Shown: piece after piece, positions 8,993 to 17,918 of the stretch | How positions within the stretch are numbered: the first letter of the stretch is position 1 | How the letters are laid out: each line of letters begins with the position of its first letter | Assembly: GCA_022799835.1 (NCBI GenBank) | Contig: JAAWPF010000003.1 | Location: 1 to 33,603, forward strand | Direction of reading: 5' to 3' | Source of the DNA: Lawsonibacter sp. | GTDB lineage: Bacteria > Bacillota > Clostridia > Oscillospirales > Oscillospiraceae | DNA length: 33,603 bases | Notes under the pieces: model-generated | What the model was told of the DNA's origin: nothing | Seen by the model: only the letters and a program-made list of their open reading frames with translations | The model's database searches: none | Position numbers and translations under genes: made by a program

Positions 8993-10525
8993 ATGGAAGC
9001 TTTAATAAGCAGTTTTGTCAACCTGTTTGCCCCTGATACGCTGATCGCCTTGATGGTCGGCGTGTGCGGCGGCATGGTAATCGGCGCCCTGCCCGGGCTG
9101 AGCGCTACTATGGGTATCGCCCTTTTGATTCCTGTGACCTACGGTATGAACCCCGCAGCCGCGCTGACCATGCTGGCGGCCATCTACACCTCCGCCATCT
9201 ATGGCGGCTCAATCTCCGCTATTCTGATTCACACCCCCGGCACCCCCAGTTCAGCCGCCACCTGTCTGGACGGCTACCCCATGACCCAGAAGGGCGAGGC
9301 GCTTCACGCCATTGGCCTGTCCACCGTCTCGTCCTGTATCGGCGGCTTCCTCAGCGCCATCGCGCTGCTGATTATCGCCCCGCTGCTGGCCAAGGTCTCC
9401 CTGGCCTTCAGTTCCTCAGAGTATTTCCTCATCGCCATCTTTGGCCTGACCCTGATTGCCAGCCTGGCGGGTAAATCCGTGATCAAGGGCCTGATTGCCG
9501 GCGCCATCGGTCTGATGGCCGGCCTGATTGGTATGTCCCCCGACGCTTACGCCCGGTTCACCTTCAAAATGCCCGCGCTGCTGGGCGGCATCTCCCTGAT
9601 TCCGGCAATGATCGGCCTGTTCTCTATCTCCCAGGTCATGATCCAGGCGGAAGAGCGGGGCCTGGGCCACTCCACCGTGAAGGAGGAAGCCAAGATCCAG
9701 GGCCATTTCCTGCCCCCCCTGAAGGAGTTCCTGGGCCTGCTGCCCCTGATTCTGAAGTGCTCTGTTGTGGGTATCTTGGTAGGCATCCTCCCCGGCGCGG
9801 GCGGTGATATCGCCTCCTGGGTAGGCCTGAATATGGCCAAGGGCAGCTCCAAGACCCCCCAGCTCTTCGGTACCGGCCATCCCGAGGGCATCGCCGCCCC
9901 CGAGGCAGCCAACAACGCCGTCACCGGCGGCGCCCTGATCCCCCTGCTGACCCTGGGTATTCCGGGCAGCTCTACCGCGGCGGTGCTGCTGGGCGGCCTG
10001 ACTATCCACGGCCTCCAGCCTGGCTATCAGCTCTTTGACAAGTATGCCGACGTCACCTATGCCGTAATTCTGGGCTTCCTGGCGGCCAACATCATCATGG
10101 GCCTGGTAGGCTGGGCTGTGGGCCGCTACGTGGTCAAGGTCTCCAAGGTGCCCCTGCCCCTGCTCATCCCCTGCATCACCGTGTTCTCCATCCTAGGCTC
10201 CTACGCGGCCAGCCAGAACATGACTGACGTCTATGTGGCGGTCGTGTTCGGTATGATCGGCTATCTGATGCGCAAGTACGGCGTGCCCCCCGCACCTGTG
10301 GTGCTGGGCCTGATTTTGGGCCCCATGGCGGACAACCACTTCTATCAGGCCAGCCGCATGGCTAACGGCGTGCCCCTGGTGAACTACATGCTCAGCCGCC
10401 CCATCAGTGTGGGCATTATGGTCCTCATCGTGCTGGCCCTGTTCGCTCCGGTCATCTCCAAGGTGATCGCCAAGAAGTACCAGGCCAAGTTTGGCGATGT
10501 GGGCGAGTCCGCCGAGGATGTGTAA
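8993..10525 (+). CDS. Tripartite tricarboxylate transporter permease (TctA)
   Basis: 510 aa; GALPGLSATMGIALLIPVTYGMNPAAALTMLAAIYTSAIYGGSISAILIHTPGTPSSAAT is a TctA hallmark. Confidence 0.95.
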   Translation: MEALISSFVNLFAPDTLIALMVGVCGGMVIGALPGLSATMGIALLIPVTYGMNPAAALTMLAAIYTSAIYGGSISAILIHTPGTPSSAATCLDGYPMTQKGEALHAIGLSTVSSCIGGFLSAIALLIIAPLLAKVSLAFSSSEYFLIAIFGLTLIASLAGKSVIKGLIAGAIGLMAGLIGMSPDAYARFTFKMPALLGGISLIPAMIGLFSISQVMIQAEERGLGHSTVKEEAKIQGHFLPPLKEFLGLLPLILKCSVVGILVGILPGAGGDIASWVGLNMAKGSSKTPQLFGTGHPEGIAAPEAANNAVTGGALIPLLTLGIPGSSTAAVLLGGLTIHGLQPGYQLFDKYADVTYAVILGFLAANIIMGLVGWAVGRYVVKVSKVPLPLLIPCITVFSILGSYAASQNMTDVYVAVVFGMIGYLMRKYGVPPAPVVLGLILGPMADNHFYQASRMANGVPLVNYMLSRPISVGIMVLIVLALFAPVISKVIAKKYQAKFGDVGESAEDV

Positions 10526-10614
10526 TCCCCGCTCAGCTTATAACGGAGATGGGGCCTCCGGTCCCGCCGTGTTATAAGGAACCTATCCACAATACATTTA
10601 TGGAGGTAAGCGTA

Positions 10615-11682
10615 ATGAAAATGAAGCGAATTCTGGCTGTCGCCCTCAGTGCCTGCATGGCTCTGACCATGTTGGCCTCCTGCGGCAACAACGGCAAGCA
10701 GCCCAACAGCGGCAACAATAGCAACACTTCCGCCAACAACAGCACCCAGCAGCCTGGCTCCGCCAGCACCCCCAAGACCATCGACTGGCCCAAGCAGGGC
10801 ATCAGCATCATCTGCCCCTTTAAGGCAGGCGGCGGCATGGATCTGTCCACCCGTCTGACCGCCAAGTACCTGGAGAAGTATCTGGGCGTCACCGTCACCG
10901 TCAACAACGTGGAGGGCGGCAACTCCTGGACCGGCTGGACCCAGGTAGCTCAGGCCAAGGGCGACGGCTATACTTTGGGCTTCGCCAACTACCCCGCTCA
11001 GGTCGCTGGCTACCTGAACCCCTCCGCCGGCATCCCCTTCACCTATAAGGACTTCGCCAGCATCGCCAACGTGGTCTCTGACCCTAACATCCTGGTTGTC
11101 TCCGCCAACCACAGCGACATCCAGACCGCTCAGGAGTTTATAGAGTACGCCAAGAACAACAGTATCGTTCTGGGTACCGGCGGCGGCGCCGGCTGCGATG
11201 ACGACGTGACCATCGCCAAGATCAACGACCAGCTGGGCCTGTCCATTGAGTCCGGCCGCAATGCCTCCACTGCCGAGTCCAAGGCCGCCATGCTGGGCGG
11301 ACACATCGCCGGCGTTATCGCCAACGTGTCCGAGTACTATGGCCTGGTGGACTCCACCGGCGACGACGCCATCCGCATCCTGTGCATCTTCTCCGACAAG
11401 CGCAACGACTTCCTTCCCGATGTCCCCACCTGGACCGAGTGCGGCTACGACGAGATCATCGGCGGCTCTGACCGCGGTCTGATCGGCCCTGCCAACCTGG
11501 ATCCCGACGTGAAGGCTCTGCTGATCGACACTTTGAAGCAGATTGAGCAGGACCCCGACTTCCAGGCTGACGCTGTCACCCAGGGTATGAGCATCGGCAT
11601 GAAGTACGGCGATGACTTCGAGGCATTCATCGCTGACACCGAGGCTACCATGACCGAGATGAAGCCCCTGTTCGGCTGGTAA
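10615..11682 (+). CDS. Tripartite tricarboxylate transporter substrate-binding lipoprotein (TctC/Bug family)
   Basis: ATG 10615 with upstream GGAGG; lipobox LTMLASCGN; IICPFKAGGGMDLSTRLTAKYLEKYLGVTVTVNNVEGG; third gene of the tct set. Confidence 0.92.
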   Translation: MKMKRILAVALSACMALTMLASCGNNGKQPNSGNNSNTSANNSTQQPGSASTPKTIDWPKQGISIICPFKAGGGMDLSTRLTAKYLEKYLGVTVTVNNVEGGNSWTGWTQVAQAKGDGYTLGFANYPAQVAGYLNPSAGIPFTYKDFASIANVVSDPNILVVSANHSDIQTAQEFIEYAKNNSIVLGTGGGAGCDDDVTIAKINDQLGLSIESGRNASTAESKAAMLGGHIAGVIANVSEYYGLVDSTGDDAIRILCIFSDKRNDFLPDVPTWTECGYDEIIGGSDRGLIGPANLDPDVKALLIDTLKQIEQDPDFQADAVTQGMSIGMKYGDDFEAFIADTEATMTEMKPLFGW

Positions 11683-11705
11683 TTCAAAATCCCTGTCAAA
11701 CACTT

Positions 11706-11742
11706 TTGGGAGTTCCGGAATATTCCCGGAACTCCCTTTTTA
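11706..11742 (+). terminator. Rho-independent terminator after tctC-like gene
   Basis: GGGAGTTCCGGaatattCCCGGAACTCCCTTTTT. Confidence 0.9.
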
Positions 11743-11863
11743 TTCGTAAAACTGTGCAGATTGCTTGAAAAGCAGAGTCCTGCATGGTATAATTGCGGCA
11801 GAGTTTCTATTACTGCGGCGCAAAGCCGGGAGAGGAGCGACAATCTTGCTTCGGAGAAGTCTT

Positions 11864-12115
11864 ATGATTAACCCCGCGGACTCAGTGGCAATGGTGCTGG
11901 AGGACGCCAAAAAGGGCGACACCATCCAGACGCCTGGGGGGGAAATCACCCTGCTGGAGGACATTGAGTTTGCCCACAAGGTCAGCCTTGTGGAGCTGGC
12001 GGAGGGACAGCCCGTCATCAAGTACGGGGAAGAAATCGGTTATATGCTGTGCCCCGCGCCCGCGGGGACGTGGATTCATGACCACAACATGGGCTGTGAA
12101 CGGGGGAAGAAATAA
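11864..12115 (+). CDS. UxaA family hydrolase, small (SAF-domain) subunit
   Basis: MINPADSVAMVLEDAKKGDTI...VSLVELAEGQPVIKYGEEIGYMLCPAPAGTWIHDHNM, typical altronate dehydratase/SuyA-like SAF domain; stop immediately abuts the large-subunit start. Confidence 0.85.
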   Translation: MINPADSVAMVLEDAKKGDTIQTPGGEITLLEDIEFAHKVSLVELAEGQPVIKYGEEIGYMLCPAPAGTWIHDHNMGCERGKK

Positions 12116-13348
12116 ATGGAACAGACTTTTATGGGTTATCGCCGGCCTGACGGGTCGGTGGGCGTGCGCAACCATCTGATTATCATTCCGTCTGTGTTCT
12201 GCGCCAATACAACGGTGGAAAAAATCGCGGCCCAGGTCCCTGGCGCCATCCCCATGCCCCACGCGGTGGGCTGCGCCCAGGTGGGCATGGACCTGGAGCT
12301 GACCGCCCGGACCCTCACCGCCATGGCCTGCCACCCCAACGTGGGCGCCGCGGTGGTAGTCAGCCTGGGCTGTGAGCGCTTCGACCCCCAGGAGATGGTG
12401 GAGGCGGCCAAGGCCATCGGCAAACCGCTGCACCTGTTTGTCATTCAGGAGGAGGGGGGCACCACCAGGACCATCGAAAAGGCCTCGGCCTGTGCCCGCC
12501 AGCTTCAGAAGGAGCTGGACCGGATGGAGCGGACCCCCTGCCCCGTTTCCGAGCTGTTCATCGCCACAAAGTGCGGCGGCACCGACGCTACCAGCGGCCT
12601 GGCCGCCAACCCGGCGGTGGGCAGTATGGTGGACGCGGTGGTAGCAGCCGGCGGCAGCGCCATCCTCTCTGAGTGCAACGAGCTGCTGGGCACCGAGGAC
12701 CTGCTGGCCAAGCGGGCGGTGAACAAGGAAGTGGCAGACAAGATCTACGATGCCATCTACGGCATTGAGGACCTGCTGCGCAGCGGCCTGGACCCCACCC
12801 TCCCCGACAAGCGCAACCATCTGATCTCTCGCGGCAATTTCGCCGGCGGCGTGAGCAGCATTGTGGAGAAGGCTCTGGGGGGCGTCCACAAGTCGGGTAC
12901 CTCCCCCATTGTGGATGTCATCGAATATGCGGCGCCCCCCCAGCCAGGGAAGAGGGGGCTGTTCCTGATGAACTACGAGAGCCACGACGGCGAGGTGGTT
13001 ACCGGCGAGATCGGCTGCGGCGCCCAGATGGTGGCCTTTACCACCGGGCGGGGCAACCCCACCGGCCACCCCATCGCGCCCATTATTAAGATTACCGGCA
13101 ACCCCCAGACCTACCAGCACATGGAAGAGAACTTCGACTTTGACGCCAGCCCCATCATCACCCAAGGCAAGACCATTGAGGAGATGGGCCAGGCCCTGCT
13201 GGACCTGGTGGTCCGGGTGGCCAGCGGGGAGCTGACCTCCGCGGAGCGCCTCGGCGGCCGTGAGCTGTTCTGTGTGGGCCGCCGCCACGGCTGCCGGCGC
13301 AAGAGCCGAGAGGAGCTGCGGGCCGGCCACGACTGCTGCGGGTTCTGA
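12116..13348 (+). CDS. UxaA family hydrolase, large subunit (altronate dehydratase/SuyB-like)
   Basis: 410 aa; GYRRPDGSVGVRNHLIIIP, VVSLGCERFD, KCGGTDATSGLAANPAVG motifs. Confidence 0.9.
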   Translation: MEQTFMGYRRPDGSVGVRNHLIIIPSVFCANTTVEKIAAQVPGAIPMPHAVGCAQVGMDLELTARTLTAMACHPNVGAAVVVSLGCERFDPQEMVEAAKAIGKPLHLFVIQEEGGTTRTIEKASACARQLQKELDRMERTPCPVSELFIATKCGGTDATSGLAANPAVGSMVDAVVAAGGSAILSECNELLGTEDLLAKRAVNKEVADKIYDAIYGIEDLLRSGLDPTLPDKRNHLISRGNFAGGVSSIVEKALGGVHKSGTSPIVDVIEYAAPPQPGKRGLFLMNYESHDGEVVTGEIGCGAQMVAFTTGRGNPTGHPIAPIIKITGNPQTYQHMEENFDFDASPIITQGKTIEEMGQALLDLVVRVASGELTSAERLGGRELFCVGRRHGCRRKSREELRAGHDCCGF

Positions 13349-13407
13349 CCGACCGCTCCCAGAACCGGGGAACCCCAGTCATACTCAAAACAGAGAGGTT
13401 TGTCCCC

Positions 13408-13944
13408 ATGAAATTTCTGAACAAGACCATCTACAACCGGAAGGCCCTGGAAAAGCTGAACCTGACCGTCAACTGGGCTCTTACCGGCCGCTCCAAGCCG
13501 CTGATTCGGGTGCTGGGCATGATGATCCCCCTGGCCATCTTTGGAAGCGGTCTCTACCTCTTTCGGGAACACGGGATGATCCCCATTGCCGTGGCCGAGC
13601 TGGCGCTGGGTACATTTTTACTGCTGTGGATGCCTTTCTACCACCGGTTTCAGGCCTGGGCCGCCTCCAAGCTGATGCTGAAGGGGAACCCGGAGTATAC
13701 CCTGGACTTCAATGAGAAGGGGTATACTGTCTCCAGCACCACGGCCTATGGCGCCGCCACCGACCGCGCCGACTACAGCACCCTTTGGAAGCTGTGTGAG
13801 ACCCGGGAGTATTTTATTCTCCTTCTAAATAAGCACACCGGATATATCATGGACAAGGACGGCTTTGTCCAGGGCAGCGCCGGGGAGTTCCGCCAATTCC
13901 TGGCCGGGGAGACGGGACTGGCATTTCAGTATTTCGACCTTTGA
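13408..13944 (+). CDS. YcxB-like membrane protein
   Basis: 178 aa; two adjacent hydrophobic segments then a soluble C-terminal region, resembling YcxB-like proteins. Confidence 0.55.
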   Translation: MKFLNKTIYNRKALEKLNLTVNWALTGRSKPLIRVLGMMIPLAIFGSGLYLFREHGMIPIAVAELALGTFLLLWMPFYHRFQAWAASKLMLKGNPEYTLDFNEKGYTVSSTTAYGAATDRADYSTLWKLCETREYFILLLNKHTGYIMDKDGFVQGSAGEFRQFLAGETGLAFQYFDL

Positions 13945-14897
13945 CCGAGCGGCTGCTGACCCGCCGGAATGGCCTGGTCCCGCCGGGCGGTTCCGGCGTA
14001 GTAGAGACGAATCTCCTCCATCAGCTGCTGGGCCAGGGGGGAGAGGTAAGCATTTGTTTTATAGAGCAGGGACAGCGGCAGGGCCAGCTCGGGCACCTGT
14101 AAATCAAAGGAGGTCAGGTTCTCCCCCAGGTCGTCCTGGAGGCCGGTCTCAATCATAAAGCAGAACCCCGTCCCGGCCGCCGCCAAGCGCAGGGCGGTAC
14201 GGTTGTTTGTGGTGTTCAGCTTGTTGGGGAAAGCCAGCTTGTTCTTCTCCAAAAAGTTGTCGATGTGCCGCCCCACCGTCAGATTGGGGTCCAGGGCCAG
14301 ATAGCGCTCGTGCTCCAGAAGGTGCAGGTCAATGGGCTGCCCTCTCTCGATGCTGCGGGTAAACTCCCGGGCGAGTGGATGCTCCCGGCGGAGCATGAGA
14401 AAGATGCGCTCTTCCATAACCGTCTCGCTGACGATCCCCTTGGGGATGCCCATGGGGCTGGTATTCATAACGGCAAAGTCCACCTTGCCATCCTCCAGCC
14501 GGGTAATCAGCTCGCTGACAGGAAACTCGTGCAGGTTGATCTGGGCGGTAGGGTTCTGTGCCAGAAACTCCGGCAGCAGCTGAGGCATGAGGATGGAGCC
14601 CCGCCAGGTGCCGATCCCCACGTCCACGCTCTGCAGGCGGTCGCTGTTCAGGTCCTCCAGCAGCTGCTGGTACATGAAGGAGGTACTCTCCAGATACCGC
14701 TGATAGATCCGCCCGGCATTGGTGAGGACCAGCGGCGTCTGGGAGCGGTCAAACAGGGGTCCCCCCAGCTCCTGCTCCAATTTTGAGAGGTGCTGGCTCA
14801 GGCTGGACTGGGTGATAAACAGCTTCTCCGCCGCCCGGGTGATATTCCGCTCCCTGGCGATGGTCAAAAAATAGGATGGATTCCGATTGATAAACAT
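13926..14897 (-). CDS. LysR family transcriptional regulator
   Basis: Trimmed to ATG 14897 with SD GAGGGGGG; MFINRNPSYFLTIARERNITRAAEKLFITQSSLSQHLSKLEQELG winged HTH. Confidence 0.92.
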   Translation of the reverse strand: MFINRNPSYFLTIARERNITRAAEKLFITQSSLSQHLSKLEQELGGPLFDRSQTPLVLTNAGRIYQRYLESTSFMYQQLLEDLNSDRLQSVDVGIGTWRGSILMPQLLPEFLAQNPTAQINLHEFPVSELITRLEDGKVDFAVMNTSPMGIPKGIVSETVMEERIFLMLRREHPLAREFTRSIERGQPIDLHLLEHERYLALDPNLTVGRHIDNFLEKNKLAFPNKLNTTNNRTALRLAAAGTGFCFMIETGLQDDLGENLTSFDLQVPELALPLSLLYKTNAYLSPLAQQLMEEIRLYYAGTARRDQAIPAGQQPLGQRSKY

Positions 14898-14993
14898 GGC
14901 GCGTCCCCCCTCGATATCCTTTTCAGTATACCACAGGCCTGTCCCCCGCCGCAATACGCAGCGGGGGACAATTTCAAATCAGCGCCCCAATTC

Positions 14994-15018
14994 CATTAGT
15001 TCACACTAATGATATAAT
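14994..15018 (+). promoter_or_regulatory. LysR-type operator overlapping a divergent promoter
   Basis: CATTAGT-TCAC-ACTAATG perfect dyad followed by TATAAT (15013-15018), upstream of the dehydrogenase gene and divergent from lysR. Confidence 0.6.
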
Positions 15019-15113
15019 GGGCAATTTGGACCTTTACAGGCCGATTCAATTATGGTAATCTAATGGCACAAGGGAAAAATCTCACCAAACCATTTCTGAG
15101 AGGAGAAGTAGTG

Positions 15114-16049
15114 ATGGCAAATATTTTGATTACCGAAAAGATGGACCCCGTTGGGCCCACCATGCTGGAGGAAGCCGGCCATCGGGTGGTGCAGGCCGAC
15201 CGGGATATGGACATCATCCGCCGGGAACTGCCCCAAACCGATGTGATCGTGGTGCGCATTGTGGACCTGACGCCGGAGCTGCTGTCCCAGGCCAAACAGC
15301 TGAAGCTCATCAGCAAGCACGGGGTAGGCGTGGACAACATCGACATGGAGTGGTGCAAGGCAAACCATGTGGCCGTCACCATAACCCCTGGGGCTAACAG
15401 TCAGGCGGTGGCGGAACACGCCCTGGCCATGATGATGACCCTGGCCAAGCATATGATCCCCGTGTCCAGCGACTACCGGGACAAGGGCTTCTCCGCCAAA
15501 AACAGCCCCCCCAGCATGGAGATGTGGGGAAAGACCCTGGGTATCATTGGCTGCGGGCGCATCGGCAGTCTGCTGGCCAAGATGACCGCTTTCGGCTTTG
15601 GCATGAAGGTCTTGGCCTATGACCCCTACCTCACCGCCGCCCCCGAGGGGGTAGAGCTGACCGCCGACCGGGACCGGGTGTTCCAGGAGGCCGACTTCCT
15701 CTCCCTCCACCCCGTCCTCAATGACGAGACCCGGAACTGTGTGGGAGAGCGGGAGCTGAGCCTGATGAAGCCCACCGCTTACCTTATTAACTGCGGCCGG
15801 GGCCCACTGGTGGACGAGCCCGCTCTCATCCGGGCACTGGAGGCGGGCGCTATCGCCGGGGCCGGCCTGGATGTGACAGCGAAGGAGCCCTGCGAGCCTG
15901 ACAGCCCCCTGTTCCAAATGCGTAATGTTATTTTGACCCCCCATTTTGCGGCCACGACCCTGGAGGCCGCCGCGGCCTGCTCCCGCATCGCCGCTGAGAA
16001 TGTGCTGGATATCCTGGCCGGAAAACGGCCGGCGGGCCAGCTTGTGTAA
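15114..16049 (+). CDS. D-2-hydroxyacid dehydrogenase (phosphoglycerate dehydrogenase-like)
   Basis: Trimmed to ATG 15114; LGIIGCGRIGSLLAKMTAFGFGMKVLAYDPY Rossmann motif, INCGRGPLVDEPAL, LDVTAKEPCEPDSPL. Confidence 0.92.
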   Translation: MANILITEKMDPVGPTMLEEAGHRVVQADRDMDIIRRELPQTDVIVVRIVDLTPELLSQAKQLKLISKHGVGVDNIDMEWCKANHVAVTITPGANSQAVAEHALAMMMTLAKHMIPVSSDYRDKGFSAKNSPPSMEMWGKTLGIIGCGRIGSLLAKMTAFGFGMKVLAYDPYLTAAPEGVELTADRDRVFQEADFLSLHPVLNDETRNCVGERELSLMKPTAYLINCGRGPLVDEPALIRALEAGAIAGAGLDVTAKEPCEPDSPLFQMRNVILTPHFAATTLEAAAACSRIAAENVLDILAGKRPAGQLV

Positions 16050-16079
16050 CATGTGATACATATTTAAGGAGGAATTATT

Positions 16080-17006
16080 ATGCGTCTGGCAACCATCAAA
16101 TTAAACGGCGCCGAGACCGCCGGCATCGTCACTTCCAAGGGCATCCTGCCCATCGCCTCTCTGAACGCGGCCAAGGGTACCGGCTGGAAAACCGATATGA
16201 TGTCCCTCATTCAAGCCGGGGAGATTCCCGCTATGACCGAGTGGTACAATGCCGGCGGCAAGGCCGAGCTGGAGGGGATGGCCGGCCTGGTCCCCAGCGA
16301 GGATGTGGTCTACGCCCCCCTGTACCGCAGCCCCAAGCGTATTTTCGGTATCGGCCTGAACTATGTGGACCACGCCGGCGATATCGGCTCCGCCGCCCCT
16401 ACCGGCTTTCCAGGCAGCTTCTTCAAGATGGCCGACACCCTGATCGGCCCCGGGGATGAGATCCGCCTGCCCAAGCTGAAGGAGGCCCAAAAGACCACCG
16501 CTGAGGCGGAGCTGGGCGTCATCATGGGCAAGGACTGCCGGGATGTATCTGAGGAGAACTGGCAGGACGCCATTGTGGGCTACACCACCATTCTGGACAT
16601 GACCGAGGAGTCCATCCTCAAGGGCAACGACTTTGTCAGCGGCAACCCCCGGTATCTTTGCATTGTGAAGAACTTCCCCACCTTCTTCTCCTTCGGCCCC
16701 CAGCTGGTTACCCCCGACGAGGTGCCCGACGTGCTCAAGCTGGAGGTCCAGTCGGTCCACAACGGGGAGGTCTACGCCAAGAATATCGTGGCCAATATGA
16801 CCCACCGCCCCGCCCGGCTGGTCTCCCTTCACAGCAGCATCCAGGGCTGGTACGCCGGCGACATTCTTTCCACCGGCACCCCCCGGGCTTTCCACATCCA
16901 GGACGGCGATATGGCCGAATGCCGCATCGTAGGCCCTGACGGTTTCGAGATGGCCCCCCTGGTCAACCCGGTCGTGGACTTGAAAAAGCACCCTGAGAAG
17001 GAGTAA
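16080..17006 (+). CDS. Fumarylacetoacetate hydrolase (FAH) family protein
   Basis: 308 aa; FGIGLNYVDHAGDIG, AEAELGVIMGKDCRDVS, GYTTILDMTEES, GDILSTGTPRAF; SD TAAGGAGG. Confidence 0.92.
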   Translation: MRLATIKLNGAETAGIVTSKGILPIASLNAAKGTGWKTDMMSLIQAGEIPAMTEWYNAGGKAELEGMAGLVPSEDVVYAPLYRSPKRIFGIGLNYVDHAGDIGSAAPTGFPGSFFKMADTLIGPGDEIRLPKLKEAQKTTAEAELGVIMGKDCRDVSEENWQDAIVGYTTILDMTEESILKGNDFVSGNPRYLCIVKNFPTFFSFGPQLVTPDEVPDVLKLEVQSVHNGEVYAKNIVANMTHRPARLVSLHSSIQGWYAGDILSTGTPRAFHIQDGDMAECRIVGPDGFEMAPLVNPVVDLKKHPEKE

Positions 17007-17062
17007 ATATCCGCGGGCCCCAAGGCGGCCCCTGCATCATATTTAAGATTGGAGAGATTATC

Positions 17063-17917
17063 ATGAAAGCTACATTCGTTCTGACCCCCGCCGAAGCCCG
17101 CCGCCTCATCGCCAAGGCCGTCATTCAGACCCCTGAGTTCCAGAAGGCCTGGAAGGACGCCTATGTCCTGCTGGCCGGAGGCACCACCAACGCCTTCATC
17201 GCCCAGGAGCTGGGCTACGACGTGGAGCCCGGTTTGTGCACTGTGGGCAACAGCACGGACGGAATGCTGTGCGTCACCGAGCCCTCCAGCCGCAAGGGCT
17301 TCCCCAACGCCTTTTACAAGGGCCAGCCTGTGGACAAGAAGATAGACGAGGCCCTCCAGGACTACCACACTGACACCGTGATTATCAAGGGAGCCAACGC
17401 TTTTGACCAGGACGGCCACGTAGGTGTCATCACCTCCGGCTTTAATGGCGGCACGGTTCCCAACTTCATCGGCTACATGACCAGCAAGGGGTTAAAGTGG
17501 ATCTGCCCCGTGGGCTATGAGAAGATGGTACCCAGCGTCCCCGCCGCCAGCCGGGCCCTGGGCGGCGCCAGCCATATCGACATCTCTATGGGCGCCGACC
17601 CCGGCCTGTACTGCCTGTCCGGCGCCGACATTCTCACCGAGGTAGAGGCCATCCGGATGATGTTCCGCTGCGAGGCCAAGGTGGTGTGCGCCGGCGGCAT
17701 CGGCGGCAACGAGGGTGCTCACTACTGGGCGGTAGACGGCGAGGAGGCCGATGTCAAGGCCCTGGTGGACTTCCTGGAGCAGAACATCAAAGGCGAGCCC
17801 CCCGTCAAGGGCAACAAGGGCAACTGCGCAAACTGCCGCTATCCCGGCTGCAAGTACAACGGCCTGAAGCCCGAGGAGCTGCCCGCCTGGATGAAGAAGC
17901 GCGGGATTGAACGGTAA
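17063..17917 (+). CDS. Conserved protein of unknown function with C-terminal CxxCxxxxC cluster
   Basis: 284 aa, SD GGAGAG; LAGGTTNAFIAQELG near the N-terminus; C-terminal NKGNCANCRYPGCKYNGLKPEELPAWMKKRG. Confidence 0.75.
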   Translation: MKATFVLTPAEARRLIAKAVIQTPEFQKAWKDAYVLLAGGTTNAFIAQELGYDVEPGLCTVGNSTDGMLCVTEPSSRKGFPNAFYKGQPVDKKIDEALQDYHTDTVIIKGANAFDQDGHVGVITSGFNGGTVPNFIGYMTSKGLKWICPVGYEKMVPSVPAASRALGGASHIDISMGADPGLYCLSGADILTEVEAIRMMFRCEAKVVCAGGIGGNEGAHYWAVDGEEADVKALVDFLEQNIKGEPPVKGNKGNCANCRYPGCKYNGLKPEELPAWMKKRGIER

Positions 17918-17918
17918 C

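Noticed and set aside
10384-11703. 439-aa minus-strand ORF
   Set aside because: Antisense to TctC-like gene, which has a lipobox, SD and family motifs.
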